Shown piece by piece: positions 42,871 through 52,339 of a stretch of 64,000 bases of DNA. The notes below the pieces were generated by a model, which saw only the letters and a list, made by a program, of their open reading frames with translations, made no database searches and was not told where the DNA came from. Origin of the DNA: Effrenium voratum (lineage: Eukaryota; Sar; Dinophyceae; Suessiales; Symbiodiniaceae); the NCBI GenBank assembly GCA_963377175.1, contig CAUJNA010003506.1, forward strand, positions 55,001-119,000, written 5' to 3'. A program made the position numbers and the translations under genes. Numbering within the stretch: position 1 is the first letter of the stretch; the number at the start of each line of letters is the position of its first letter.

Positions 42871-45800
42871 ATGAGTAAGTTTTTACAGCGTAATATAAAC
42901 GAGTTAAACAAACTCAAAAGAAATTCAACACAGAGCGCAAATAATGCAACTAAAAAAAGGATTGATGAGATTATTAAACTTTATACTGAAAGAAAGTTAT
43001 CAAATGTAGCAACGGCAGAAAATTTAATCAAAGGTTTAACTTCTACTGATAAAAAGGTTTATGACAAAGCATTTCAAAAATACAAGGATAATATCAAGAA
43101 AATCAAGGATACAAAACCCTTAAATCAAAGAATGACAGAAACAAGAGCGAAGAAGGAAGAAGAAGGCAGGGTATATAAACCAAGAGGAGTAAGGGCGAAA
43201 AAGACTTATTTTATTCAGTTTATGTTGTATACAGCAAGTGAGGAAAGCAAAGATACAAAGATAAGAGATACAAAGATAAAATCTAAACCCGCTTTTAAAC
43301 ACAGACTAATGAATTTTTACACAAAAACTTTTGATAATCTTAATGTTACAATTCAAGCACGAACAATTTCAACAGATATTATAAAAAAAAGGATATTTAA
43401 ATACTTAGGCAACTCGGATATACGATATGGAAGCAATAATGATACACCAAATGACGAATTTACTGACACAATAAATCTATTAACAACAGATGAAGATTTT
43501 AATGAAATATATAGAGAAATGACAGAATTTTATAATGATATTGAATGTGTCAAAATATTATCAGTGGAAGTGATGAATAAAAACGGCGAAAAGTTTAATA
43601 TATTAACCGAAAACTTAAGGGATGCTACAAACGTATCAATTTATCATAAATATATACACACGCCTATTAAAATAAGCGAAGGCACTATACAAAAGGCAAT
43701 CAAGAAAGGTAATTATATAGAGAATGAATGTTGGATAAATTCATTAACTGATTTTTACAGTGATACAATCATGAATGAAAAAACTCGCAATAGATTAACA
43801 AGAGACAAAATTATTGAAATCATAGGTAGGGAAAACTTTAGTGAAACCGGAGCGACAATTAGGGAAATGGAAGCAGTATTCAAAAAGTTTAATATTCAAG
43901 TTAGAATTTTCAATTTTGTAAATGAAATTATTTATAAATATGAACCAGAAAAAAGAAACCACCATATAAAAACCTTTTACGCAATGGTGAAGAATAGCCA
44001 TATTTACACATTAAACCATGATTTAAGTAAGATACAACAGAAGCAATTAATAACAAAACTACCCACTATAAAGGCACACACTGATTATTATATAAATGAA
44101 AGAGAAGAACCGCCACAATACAAAATGATTAAATGTATAGATGATACACTTAAAATTGAAACTGATGATAAAACAAAGGAAATATATTTAGTGCCTGAAA
44201 ATAATAATTTGGCAGAATTATTATTCCAGTTGTTGAATATTGGATATGAACCCAGAATTAAATACACAGGTATTATTGATGAAATAAGATTAAGATTGAA
44301 CAAGATAACATATATCATAAAAACTCAAAATTTAATTAAATCTTCCGGTGATGGATGGATTGCAGTTAGCAATGAAACTACATACAACAATATGAACAAA
44401 GCAATGTTTAATTTCAATAAATCCTTATTCATGTCATCGCATAAATCCTTTTATAACGACATTGATATTAAAATATTAAATGAAACAAGAAGTATAGCAC
44501 CTTCGGGATTATTATCGAGTAATATTAATTTAGTTTATAAAACAGAAATAGATGTAAATAAAGCATTTACTAAAGGTTTTTTAAATATTAGGGAAATACC
44601 AGTATTTAACCAGTTTGACCATTGGAAAAAATACAACGATGAAATTAAAATAGATGAACTCCATGAATTAACTTTATATTATGTTGAAACTGTAGACACA
44701 AATGTAAGACCGTTAAAAACAACAATGGACAGCATTAAGGAACTAATAGAGAAAAATCAACACACCAAGCAGATGATATATTCTATTGCATATAGTAAAG
44801 GTATTGACGTTGCTACTTATATAGAATTTCGTAAAACACATGATTTAAGTTTGTTTTTAAATCCTGATGAATTAAAACAAGCAATTAGAAACATTGTAAT
44901 CAGTGGTAATCACAACTTATTTTTCAACAAAAAATATAATCTAGTATATGGCAAGTTTTTAAAGGAATTCATCAATGAGAATAAGACACACAAAATCAAT
45001 ATTTTATATTATAAACAACCTTCATTTATTCATAAGGTTGAATATACAAATATTATTAATGAACTTTTACAAACAAATATAGATGAACATGACGAAGCAT
45101 TAGATAAACTAATTAAAAAGTTAATAGCAAATGTAAATTTTGGATTATTAGAAAAAGGAGGCGCTACAGCACATCAAAGTATTTTATTTAAAAGTATTGA
45201 TGAAGCAGTCCATTATCAAACAGAATACGGAGGTAAAATTAATAAGTTATCGCATATTATAAGCGAATATCCCGAAATGATAACCGAATATGACGACGAA
45301 GGAGGCGCAACTACAACATATTATGGATTTGATGAGGATGAATGGGATGTAAAGGCATCATATTATATATTGAATTTGAAGGATAAGGCAGTACTAAGAA
45401 ACGGATATCGATATATTAAAGAATTACTTTTACAACATCACAATTTTAAAATGAACCAAGACTTTAAGACACTAATAACTAATAATATTAATATATATAG
45501 TGTAAAAACAGATGCTTTTGTAATTGATACATGCAATGAAGAAAAAACAAAGCAATTATTAGAATTTCATGATGATATAGGAGGTTGGAAAGTTTCAAAG
45601 CAGAGAGATGAAATTAATTTACCTACAGTAAAATTTAACGTTGTAAATAATGAATTAATAAAAATACCAGCTTATGAAAGTAAAACTATTGATATTAAAG
45701 ATGAATACGACACTGATAACATTATAGAGATTGTTAAACAGAATAATCCTATTATGATCAGAGGTGAACTACCGGGCACAGGAAAATCATATATATGTCA

Positions 45801-47034
45801 AAAAATGGTTGATAAAAATTATAAGGTAATTTTTATTTGTCCTACTAATAAACTATTACAGGCATTTGAAGGAGAAGCAATGACGATAAATAAATTCTTT
45901 GGTATTAATTATGGAGATGCTAAATTAGAACCATTTGATTTTACAGAATTTGATGTAATAGTATTTGATGAAATCTATTTTAGTAATTTAAATATATACT
46001 GGAGAATAAAACAATTTGTAGAGCAAAATAAGCACAACAAAATTATAATAGCAACAGGAGACACCAAGCAATTAAAACCAGTGCAAGAAATAACAAATAC
46101 TCAAGACTATGAATTATACACTGACAATATTATAGATAATATTTTTACACATAATATAATATTGAAAGAATGTAAGAGACTTAACACACAGGAAGATAAG
46201 GATAAACTCAATAATATAAAATATGATATTTTTATTAATAAATTACCAATTAAAACTATTATTGAAAAATATTTTGAATACACCACAGACATAAGTAGTT
46301 CCAAAAACAACATAGCATTTTTAAATACAACTTGTAAAAATGTATCAAATGAAATTAGAAAATTAGAAAATAGAAAAGATGAATATGAAGTAGGAGAATT
46401 TTTAATTTGTAGAGAATATACTAAAACTAAAACATCAGTTTTTAATGTAAATTTCAAATATAAAATAGTTCATATTGGAAGTGATGGAATATTTACATTA
46501 AAAAATGTAAAAACCGAAATTTTACAATCCGTAGAAATTGCTAAAATAAGAAGCAATTTTATATTTTCTTCTTGCTCTACATGTCATTCTACTCAAGGTA
46601 GTAGCATTGATGACACCATAACAATTTTTGATTATAATCATTTTTTGGTAAAGAATTATCCAGAATGGATTTTTACAGCGGTAACACGTGCTCGTGATTT
46701 AAACAAAGTCAAATTTTATAAATATACAAAGGATGTTGATGATGTATTTAATCAAAAATGTATTATGAGTTATTTTGAAAGGAAAATTTTGAATTATAAG
46801 GAACAAGACAGGAAAGCAAAAAGAAGCATACCTAGAGAAGGTTATGTAAATACTCAATGGTTTCTAGATAATATAAATAATCAATGTAATTACTGCGGAT
46901 GTGGTTTTACTATTGATATGAAAAATGGTAATATCATTACAAATCTAACAGCACAACGAAAAGATAATGAATTAACTCATACAATAGAAAATATCATCCC
47001 ATTTTGTAAATTATGCAATTGTAGTTGTAAATGA
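42871..47034 (+). CDS. Replication protein: degenerate PolB, SF1 helicase, HNH-like end
   Basis: 1,387 residues, frame intact. Residues 1-280 are basic and helical. Residues 280-385 form a domain with Cys287 (ENECWINSLTDFY) and His377 (NSHIYTLNH), recalling an OTU-like cysteine/histidine pair (inference). The polymerase region has motif A at Asp561 (EIDVNKAF), motif B at 750-758 (KLIANVNFG) and motif C at 876-883 (IYSVKTDA), where the usual DTD is KTD. One catalytic Asp is therefore lost and the polymerase is probably inactive. The SF1 helicase has Walker A GELPGTGKS (965-973), Walker B VFDE (1031-1034), GDTKQ (1063-1067) and VTRAR (1271-1275). The C-terminus has C1339/C1342 and CKLCN with HTIEN before it, an HNH-like zinc module. 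Similar polymerase-SF1 fusions are known from transpovirons and some PLVs. Confidence 0.9.
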   Translation: MSKFLQRNINELNKLKRNSTQSANNATKKRIDEIIKLYTERKLSNVATAENLIKGLTSTDKKVYDKAFQKYKDNIKKIKDTKPLNQRMTETRAKKEEEGRVYKPRGVRAKKTYFIQFMLYTASEESKDTKIRDTKIKSKPAFKHRLMNFYTKTFDNLNVTIQARTISTDIIKKRIFKYLGNSDIRYGSNNDTPNDEFTDTINLLTTDEDFNEIYREMTEFYNDIECVKILSVEVMNKNGEKFNILTENLRDATNVSIYHKYIHTPIKISEGTIQKAIKKGNYIENECWINSLTDFYSDTIMNEKTRNRLTRDKIIEIIGRENFSETGATIREMEAVFKKFNIQVRIFNFVNEIIYKYEPEKRNHHIKTFYAMVKNSHIYTLNHDLSKIQQKQLITKLPTIKAHTDYYINEREEPPQYKMIKCIDDTLKIETDDKTKEIYLVPENNNLAELLFQLLNIGYEPRIKYTGIIDEIRLRLNKITYIIKTQNLIKSSGDGWIAVSNETTYNNMNKAMFNFNKSLFMSSHKSFYNDIDIKILNETRSIAPSGLLSSNINLVYKTEIDVNKAFTKGFLNIREIPVFNQFDHWKKYNDEIKIDELHELTLYYVETVDTNVRPLKTTMDSIKELIEKNQHTKQMIYSIAYSKGIDVATYIEFRKTHDLSLFLNPDELKQAIRNIVISGNHNLFFNKKYNLVYGKFLKEFINENKTHKINILYYKQPSFIHKVEYTNIINELLQTNIDEHDEALDKLIKKLIANVNFGLLEKGGATAHQSILFKSIDEAVHYQTEYGGKINKLSHIISEYPEMITEYDDEGGATTTYYGFDEDEWDVKASYYILNLKDKAVLRNGYRYIKELLLQHHNFKMNQDFKTLITNNINIYSVKTDAFVIDTCNEEKTKQLLEFHDDIGGWKVSKQRDEINLPTVKFNVVNNELIKIPAYESKTIDIKDEYDTDNIIEIVKQNNPIMIRGELPGTGKSYICQKMVDKNYKVIFICPTNKLLQAFEGEAMTINKFFGINYGDAKLEPFDFTEFDVIVFDEIYFSNLNIYWRIKQFVEQNKHNKIIIATGDTKQLKPVQEITNTQDYELYTDNIIDNIFTHNIILKECKRLNTQEDKDKLNNIKYDIFINKLPIKTIIEKYFEYTTDISSSKNNIAFLNTTCKNVSNEIRKLENRKDEYEVGEFLICREYTKTKTSVFNVNFKYKIVHIGSDGIFTLKNVKTEILQSVEIAKIRSNFIFSSCSTCHSTQGSSIDDTITIFDYNHFLVKNYPEWIFTAVTRARDLNKVKFYKYTKDVDDVFNQKCIMSYFERKILNYKEQDRKAKRSIPREGYVNTQWFLDNINNQCNYCGCGFTIDMKNGNIITNLTAQRKDNELTHTIENIIPFCKLCNCSCK

Positions 47035-47103
47035 TGATAATTTTTACTTTAATTATGATAATATAATTTTAATTTTAATTTAATTTTAATTTAAAATTAA
47101 ATT

Positions 47104-47131
47104 TCTTGTAAAAAGTATTTAAAGAAATATT
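47104..47131 (+). promoter_or_regulatory. Shared upstream motif before CxxC gene 2
   Basis: TCTTGTAAAAA then GTATTTAAAGAAATATT, ending 23 bases before the ATG at 47,155. Confidence 0.8.
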
Positions 47132-47154
47132 ACCTATATATATTATATAGCGAG

Positions 47155-47698
47155 ATGATGAAAACCAAAATCAATAGTTATATCAATAAAAAAATGCTAT
47201 GATTGTTGCCACTTCAAAAAGGAAAATATGGAATTGTATAAATTGAATTTACATAATGGAATAGTGAGTAATATTATTGATTATGCATTGGACGAAGAAG
47301 ATGTATGTAGAACTTGCAGAAGATGGCGACGATATCAAAATATAATAGAAAATATTTTGGAGATTAAAAAAATAGATAAAAGAAATGTTGAAGATGACAT
47401 TTTAATATTTTTAACTGTGTACGGAAGACCACCTTATAGTTATGTTAGAATATTTCTAAAAATCAGTAAGAAAAAATATGAAATGATTAAAGGTATATTG
47501 TGGATGTTGACTTGTCATTTTAGGGAAGGGTTTGATGTAAAAGAAGACATTAAAACATATATTGAAAGTAAAAAGTTTAATGTTAAAAATACAGTGAGAG
47601 ATATTAATATTATTTTAAAAATAATGCATGAAAGACATAAGTTATATATACAACTTAGTAGTCATCAATTAAATTATTATCCTGAACTTAAATTATGA
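47155..47698 (+). CDS. CxxC...CxxC family protein 2, frameshifted
   Basis: The ATG at 47,155 opens a 15-codon frame (MMKTKINSYINKK) that stops at 47,200. One extra A in A7 at 47,188-47,194 moves the rest to the +1 frame: CYDC, 33 residues containing GIVSNIIDYAL, then CRTCRRW, and a further 130 residues rich in Lys/Ile (RPPYSYVRIFLKISKKKYEM). The same plan as its neighbours at 40,884 and 47,814. An internal ATG at 47,228 would give 156 residues lacking the first CxxC. The shared N-terminal motif argues for the longer reading. Function unknown. Confidence 0.6.
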
Positions 47699-47762
47699 AA
47701 TTTTATCTACAAAACCTAATTTAATTTTAATTTATTTATGAAATTTAATTTTAAATTAAAAT

Positions 47763-47790
47763 TCTTGTAAAAAGTATTTAAAGAAATATT
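47763..47790 (+). promoter_or_regulatory. Shared upstream motif before CxxC gene 3
   Basis: TCTTGTAAAAA then GTATTTAAAGAAATATT, identical in core to the copy at 47,104. Ends 23 bases before the ATG at 47,814. Confidence 0.8.
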
Positions 47791-47813
47791 TTATAATACT
47801 ATTATATAGTTTG

Positions 47814-48404
47814 ATGAGTGATACAGTCCACGATGCTAAAAATATATTGAAAAAAAGGTTTATGAGTTATAAATGCAAAGACTGTGAAATGCTAAAATTA
47901 CCAATTGAACGCGGTTTTACAAATGGCGTTTGTAATAATATTTGTCAATACATTATATGCAATAATTGCAATAGAATTATAAACAAAATTGATGATATGA
48001 ATAACAAAGATATTGATATTATAAATAATGAAACTATTGATGATGATTTAGAAATATTTGTGTTTATTGTAATGAATAATTTCTTAACTATAGAAGGGTT
48101 TGATAATTTACTAACTGAGTGTGATGACGAAGGATATAATAATGATTTTATTTTTAAGTATTATAGTATGGTAAAAAAATTATATAACGTTTCTTTTAAT
48201 ATTAAACGTTTAAAATATGTTATATTGTTTGATTTTTTAAATGAGTTTTTAAATGATGAGTATAAAACTCACGAACTTAGATATACAATAACACGTGCAA
48301 TTGGAATAATGGGAATGTTTAGAAAACAAATAGGAAGTAATATTTATAATGAAACAACGTGTGATAAAATGATAGAAAGAATTAAGGAAGAATGGTGCCC
48401 GTAA
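47814..48404 (+). CDS. CxxC...CxxC family protein 3, 196 aa, intact
   Basis: Start chosen at the ATG at 47,814 (MSDTVHDAKNILKKRFMSYK); the codon before it is TTG. CKDC is followed after 24 residues (with GVCNNICQYII) by CNNCNRI, matching the layout of the two frameshifted relatives. The remaining part is Asp/Asn-rich then helical (TIEGFDNLLTECDDEGYNND; YAL-type helices; FRKQIGSNIYNETTCDKMIE). Ends EEWCP with its stop codon at 48,402-48,404, exactly at the inner border of the right TIR, so the gene's own 3' end may have been shaped by the repeat. It is the only undamaged full copy of the family. Function unknown; zinc binding inferred. Confidence 0.7.
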   Translation: MSDTVHDAKNILKKRFMSYKCKDCEMLKLPIERGFTNGVCNNICQYIICNNCNRIINKIDDMNNKDIDIINNETIDDDLEIFVFIVMNNFLTIEGFDNLLTECDDEGYNNDFIFKYYSMVKKLYNVSFNIKRLKYVILFDFLNEFLNDEYKTHELRYTITRAIGIMGMFRKQIGSNIYNETTCDKMIERIKEEWCP

Positions 48405-48938
48405 AAAACGAATGAACCAGACCTTGCCCATAATATGTCTACAAAAATTGTGATAAAATTTATTGTAAAATAATTTATCATAATTTTTGGAATAATATTT
48501 ATTGAAAATTTTGTAAAATTATATTTTGTAAAATTATATTATTATTATTTTAAAATTTCTATTTTTTGAAATTTATTTTTTAAAATTATTTTTTTTGAAA
48601 ATTTATTTTTTTTTTTAAAATTATTTTTTAAAATTATTTTTTTTTTGAAAATTTATATTTTTTTTAAAATATTTTTTAAAATTATTTTTTGAAATTTATA
48701 TTTTGAAATTTATATTTTGAAATTTATATTTTGAAATTTATATTTCGAAATTTATATTTTGAAATTTATATTTTGAAATTTTGTAAAATTTATTTTTTTT
48801 AAAATATGGATGAACTTACTAGGAAATTACCTGCTTTAAAATGTTGATTTTTGAAAATGTGCCTTTTGAGGTGCTGTTTTAAAATGTTGCTAAAGGTGTG
48901 GGGGGGGTCCCAGGATTTTTTATAGAAAAAAGATGGGC
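48403..48938 (-). repeat. Right terminal inverted repeat
   Basis: Mirror of the left TIR. The inner end has AGACCTTGCCCAT at 48,419-48,431. The outer end reads ATGGGCAAGGTCT at 48,933-48,945, so the shared 13-base motif runs seven bases beyond the last base that can be compared with the gapped left side. The repeat begins inside the stop codon of the last viral gene (stop 48,402-48,404). Confidence 0.95.
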
Positions 48939-48945
48939 AAGGTCT

Positions 48946-48996
48946 AGTCTAACTCATACATACATACTTACTTACTTGCTTACTTACTTGCTTACA

Positions 48997-49027
<31 letters not shown>

Positions 49028-49102
49028 CATACATACATACATACATACATACATACATACATACATACATACATACATACATTACATACATACATACATA
49101 CA

Positions 49103-49133
<31 letters not shown>

Positions 49134-49184
49134 CATACATACATACATACATACATTACATACATACATACATACATACATACA

Positions 49185-49215
<31 letters not shown>

Positions 49216-49657
49216 CATACATACATACATACATACATACATACATACATACATACATACATACATACATACATACATACATACATACATACATACATAC
49301 ATACATACATACATACATACATACATACATACATACATACATACATACATACATACATACATACATACATACATACATACATACATACATACATACATAC
49401 ATACATACATACATACATACATACATACATACATACATACATACATACATACATACATACATACATACATACATACATACATACATACATACATACATAC
49501 ATACATACATACATACATACATACATACATACATACATACATACATACATACATACATACATACATACATACATACATACATACATACATACATACATAC
49601 ATACATACATACATACATACATACATACATACATACATACATACATACATACATACA

Positions 49658-49688
<31 letters not shown>

Positions 49689-49847
49689 CATACATACATA
49701 CATACATACATACATACATACATACATACATACATACATACATACATACATACATACATACATACATACATACATACATACATACATACATACATACATA
49801 CATACATACATACATACATACATTACATACATACATACATACATACA

Positions 49848-49878
<31 letters not shown>

Positions 49879-50117
49879 CATACATACATACATACATACA
49901 TACATACATACATACATACATACATACATACATACATACATACATACATACATACATACATACATACATACATACATACATACATACATACATACATACA
50001 TACATACATACATACATACATACATACATACATACATACATACATACATACATACATACATACATACATACATACATACATACATACATACATACATGTA
50101 CATGCATGCATACATAC
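48946..50117. repeat. TACA microsatellite, about 1.1 kb
   Basis: Starts within 10-15 bases of the right viral terminus (CTAACTCATACATACATAC) with a short TTAC/TTGC prelude, then near-perfect TACA units to about 50,095 and CATGCATGCATAC at the end. Occasional five-base TTACA units at about 49,081, 49,102, 49,154, 49,185, 49,656, 49,823 and 49,848 shift the register. Translated frames across it (Thr/Tyr/Ile/His or Cys/Met/Tyr/Val) are artefacts. Confidence 0.98.
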
Positions 50118-50584
50118 GAGAGAGGGAGAGTGGGGAGAGAGAGGCTTGGGGGGATGGGGAGGATGGGAGCAGAGGGAGGGAGAGAGGACGACAGAACACA
50201 CAAGGGAGACAAGGAAGAGAGGAAGAAGGAGAAAAGGGAGAGGACAATGTCGGCGGACTGAGCCGGAGGCTCTAAAGTATATTCCTTATACCAATTTTTT
50301 TAATACTGGCTTATATATCTAATAACACATTTAATATTACATATTTAATAATCAAAATTCAATAAACATTAATTTCATATACCATAAATATTATAAAACA
50401 TCTATAATATTAACACCAAATATCGAATATACATATAATAAATTCAAAATAACAACCATAAACATATAAATATCAAAGCAAATAACAAATAAATATAACC
50501 ATATCAAAATCATATATACACACAAAATACACAACAAATACATTAAACACATGCAAAATCACATATCCAAAACTAGGAACATAT

Positions 50585-50624
<40 letters not shown>

Positions 50625-52339
50625 AACACCACCTCAACCATTCCAGAAACATAATGTAACACATCGTTTTCAACATAATCTTTTTTCTTTTTTTTAATAG
50701 ACATATTGCTAATACTAGAAATGTATTAATCAAATTTTAAACAAGCTAATGCTATAATAAATCTTGCTTCTTCAATCCAATAATATAACTCTTTGGACAC
50801 ATACGCGCGCGATGCAAGCTCCGCGTTGCTTTGATATTCAGATTCGCAACTGCATTGCGGAAGATGCAAAAAGAGAACGTGCGTACCTGAAGGCTCAGAG
50901 CGCTAATGCACATCAGTGCCCTTTGCCCACGGGTCACTGAAGGTGCAACCAAGGGCTTTGCCAGAAACATCACACAGCCAAGACCTCTGCTCAAGGCAGG
51001 CGCACTTGCGCAGCTTGATATAGCATAAAGTAGGCCATGAGCTACTTTTTGGCAAGGCAACCAAAGGGGCGTCTCTGGAAGCATGCTTGGTGTAGAGCAA
51101 GGGGTGCCTCGCATCTCCTTGTCAATCCTCTCGTTGTGAGGATGCAATCTGGGCACCAGCGCCCAAAGCACGCAAAAACCCCTGGCAATGCAATTTGGAA
51201 TTCTGGCGTGGAACCCTGATCAGTCAAAGTCAGGCGCTGCTATTGCAAGTCGTGAAGGTCCGCGCGCCCGCGATTTTAGGCGTTTGCATAAAACACGATT
51301 CGCAAAGACCGCAGCTTGGAGAACAGTGGCTAGCTTCATTTTATGCCTTCCAAGCCTCAAGAATCTGATAAGGAATCAGCAAAGGCACTCAAATCAGAAG
51401 CCTATGATGCTTTTCAAATCGCATTTTTTGCCGGTTTTGAATCCAAGCCTTTGGAGGGGTGCCCCAATCAAGAGGGGATGGAACTTGGGTGAATTCTTCT
51501 CGACGGATTATAAATCCATGCATTTCCAACACCTACTGAGCTTTTTCCGGACGGAACTAGAACTGACCAGACTGGACGATTTCAGCACTTTGTAGGCTTG
51601 CAGGGGCAGGGGGTTTGAGCAAGCTCGTCTTTCGCACAGCTGCATTACTTCCGCGCGACTTCCGCGCCTCTCTCGTGTGTCTGTGTTTCTGTGTTGGCCC
51701 TGGGGACCATTTTTTCGATGCGCGCCACTTGCCCTTGAGCCTTCCACATCTCTTCCGCGCACATGGTGGGAAGCTCTTGCCATGCTAGCCGGGAGATTTG
51801 GAACACTAAGCCGAGTAGATGGGTTTTACGACCCCCGTTTGCAGGCCGCTGGTCGAAGAGAAGAGCGAGGTCTTTCCTCTCCGGCGACGCGGCTCAGCTC
51901 GCTTTCTGGCGCCCAGCTCTCGGAGCTGACCCATTTGAAGGTCGCTTCGCGGCTTCCACACCGAGCTCCAACCCAACCGTGGCAGAACTGTAGGAAACCA
52001 GCTGGTAAACCAAGGGCCGCGAAGATCTATCCCTGACACAGCCAGCAATTGTTGAAATCGGCCATGGGCGTCCCCACACGAAAAACGGGTGCAGGCCATC
52101 CATCTCTCAGCTTGAGTGCCACGGGCAAGTCACAGAACATCGTCCATGTGAGGCAACAAAGCAAGAGATTCCCGGCACCACCGCGAGGCTCTGGAGACGG
52201 CAGAAAATCCACTTGCGCCCAAGTTCTGCCGAAGCAATTCTGCTCAAGTGCTCAGGCTTGATCAACAGGCTCCACCGGAAGCCTGCCCCATGAGAAGTCA
52301 AACTTTTCTTTTGGTGTTTAGGTTCCCCCACTCCTCGTA
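50118..52339. other. Host DNA without a supportable gene
   Basis: A purine-rich patch (GAGAGGGAG) at 50,118-50,240, then AT-rich sequence with an AT microsatellite at 50,590-50,622, then ordinary GC-mixed host DNA from about 50,790. Short open frames on both strands, none with a recognisable domain. Confidence 0.5.

Larger units (their letters stand above)
28199..48938. mobile_element. Integrated Polinton-like virus (PLV), about 20.7 kb
   Basis: A compact, intronless, very AT-rich block bounded by long terminal inverted repeats. It encodes an A32/FtsK-type packaging ATPase, a PLV-type major capsid protein, a minor capsid (penton) protein, a fibre, a lipase, an rve-type integrase and a polymerase-SF1 helicase fusion. 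That set, the size and the long TIRs are the hallmarks of Polintons and Polinton-like viruses of protists. The SF1 helicase fused to a degenerate polymerase points to the PLV/transpoviron lineage, not to classical Polintons with active protein-primed PolB. Target-site duplications cannot be read, because the left flank is a gap and the right flank is a microsatellite. Large genes (capsid, replication protein) are intact, but seven others carry one-base frameshifts. Confidence 0.95.

Noticed and set aside
28199..48938. A virophage of the Sputnik/Mavirus type
   Set aside because: The capsid motifs, the SF1-helicase fusion and the lack of a visible cysteine protease fit PLVs better. No SF3 primase-helicase was seen.
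28199..48938. CRISPR array or tRNA genes in the element
   Set aside because: The tandem repeats seen (14-base TIR units, GC palindromes) have no unique spacers of constant length, and no cloverleaf could be drawn for the hairpin cluster at 30,043-30,114.
48898..50322. A 474-codon frame of repeated Ile-His-Thr-Tyr
   Set aside because: Translation of the TACA microsatellite, starting inside the viral TIR.
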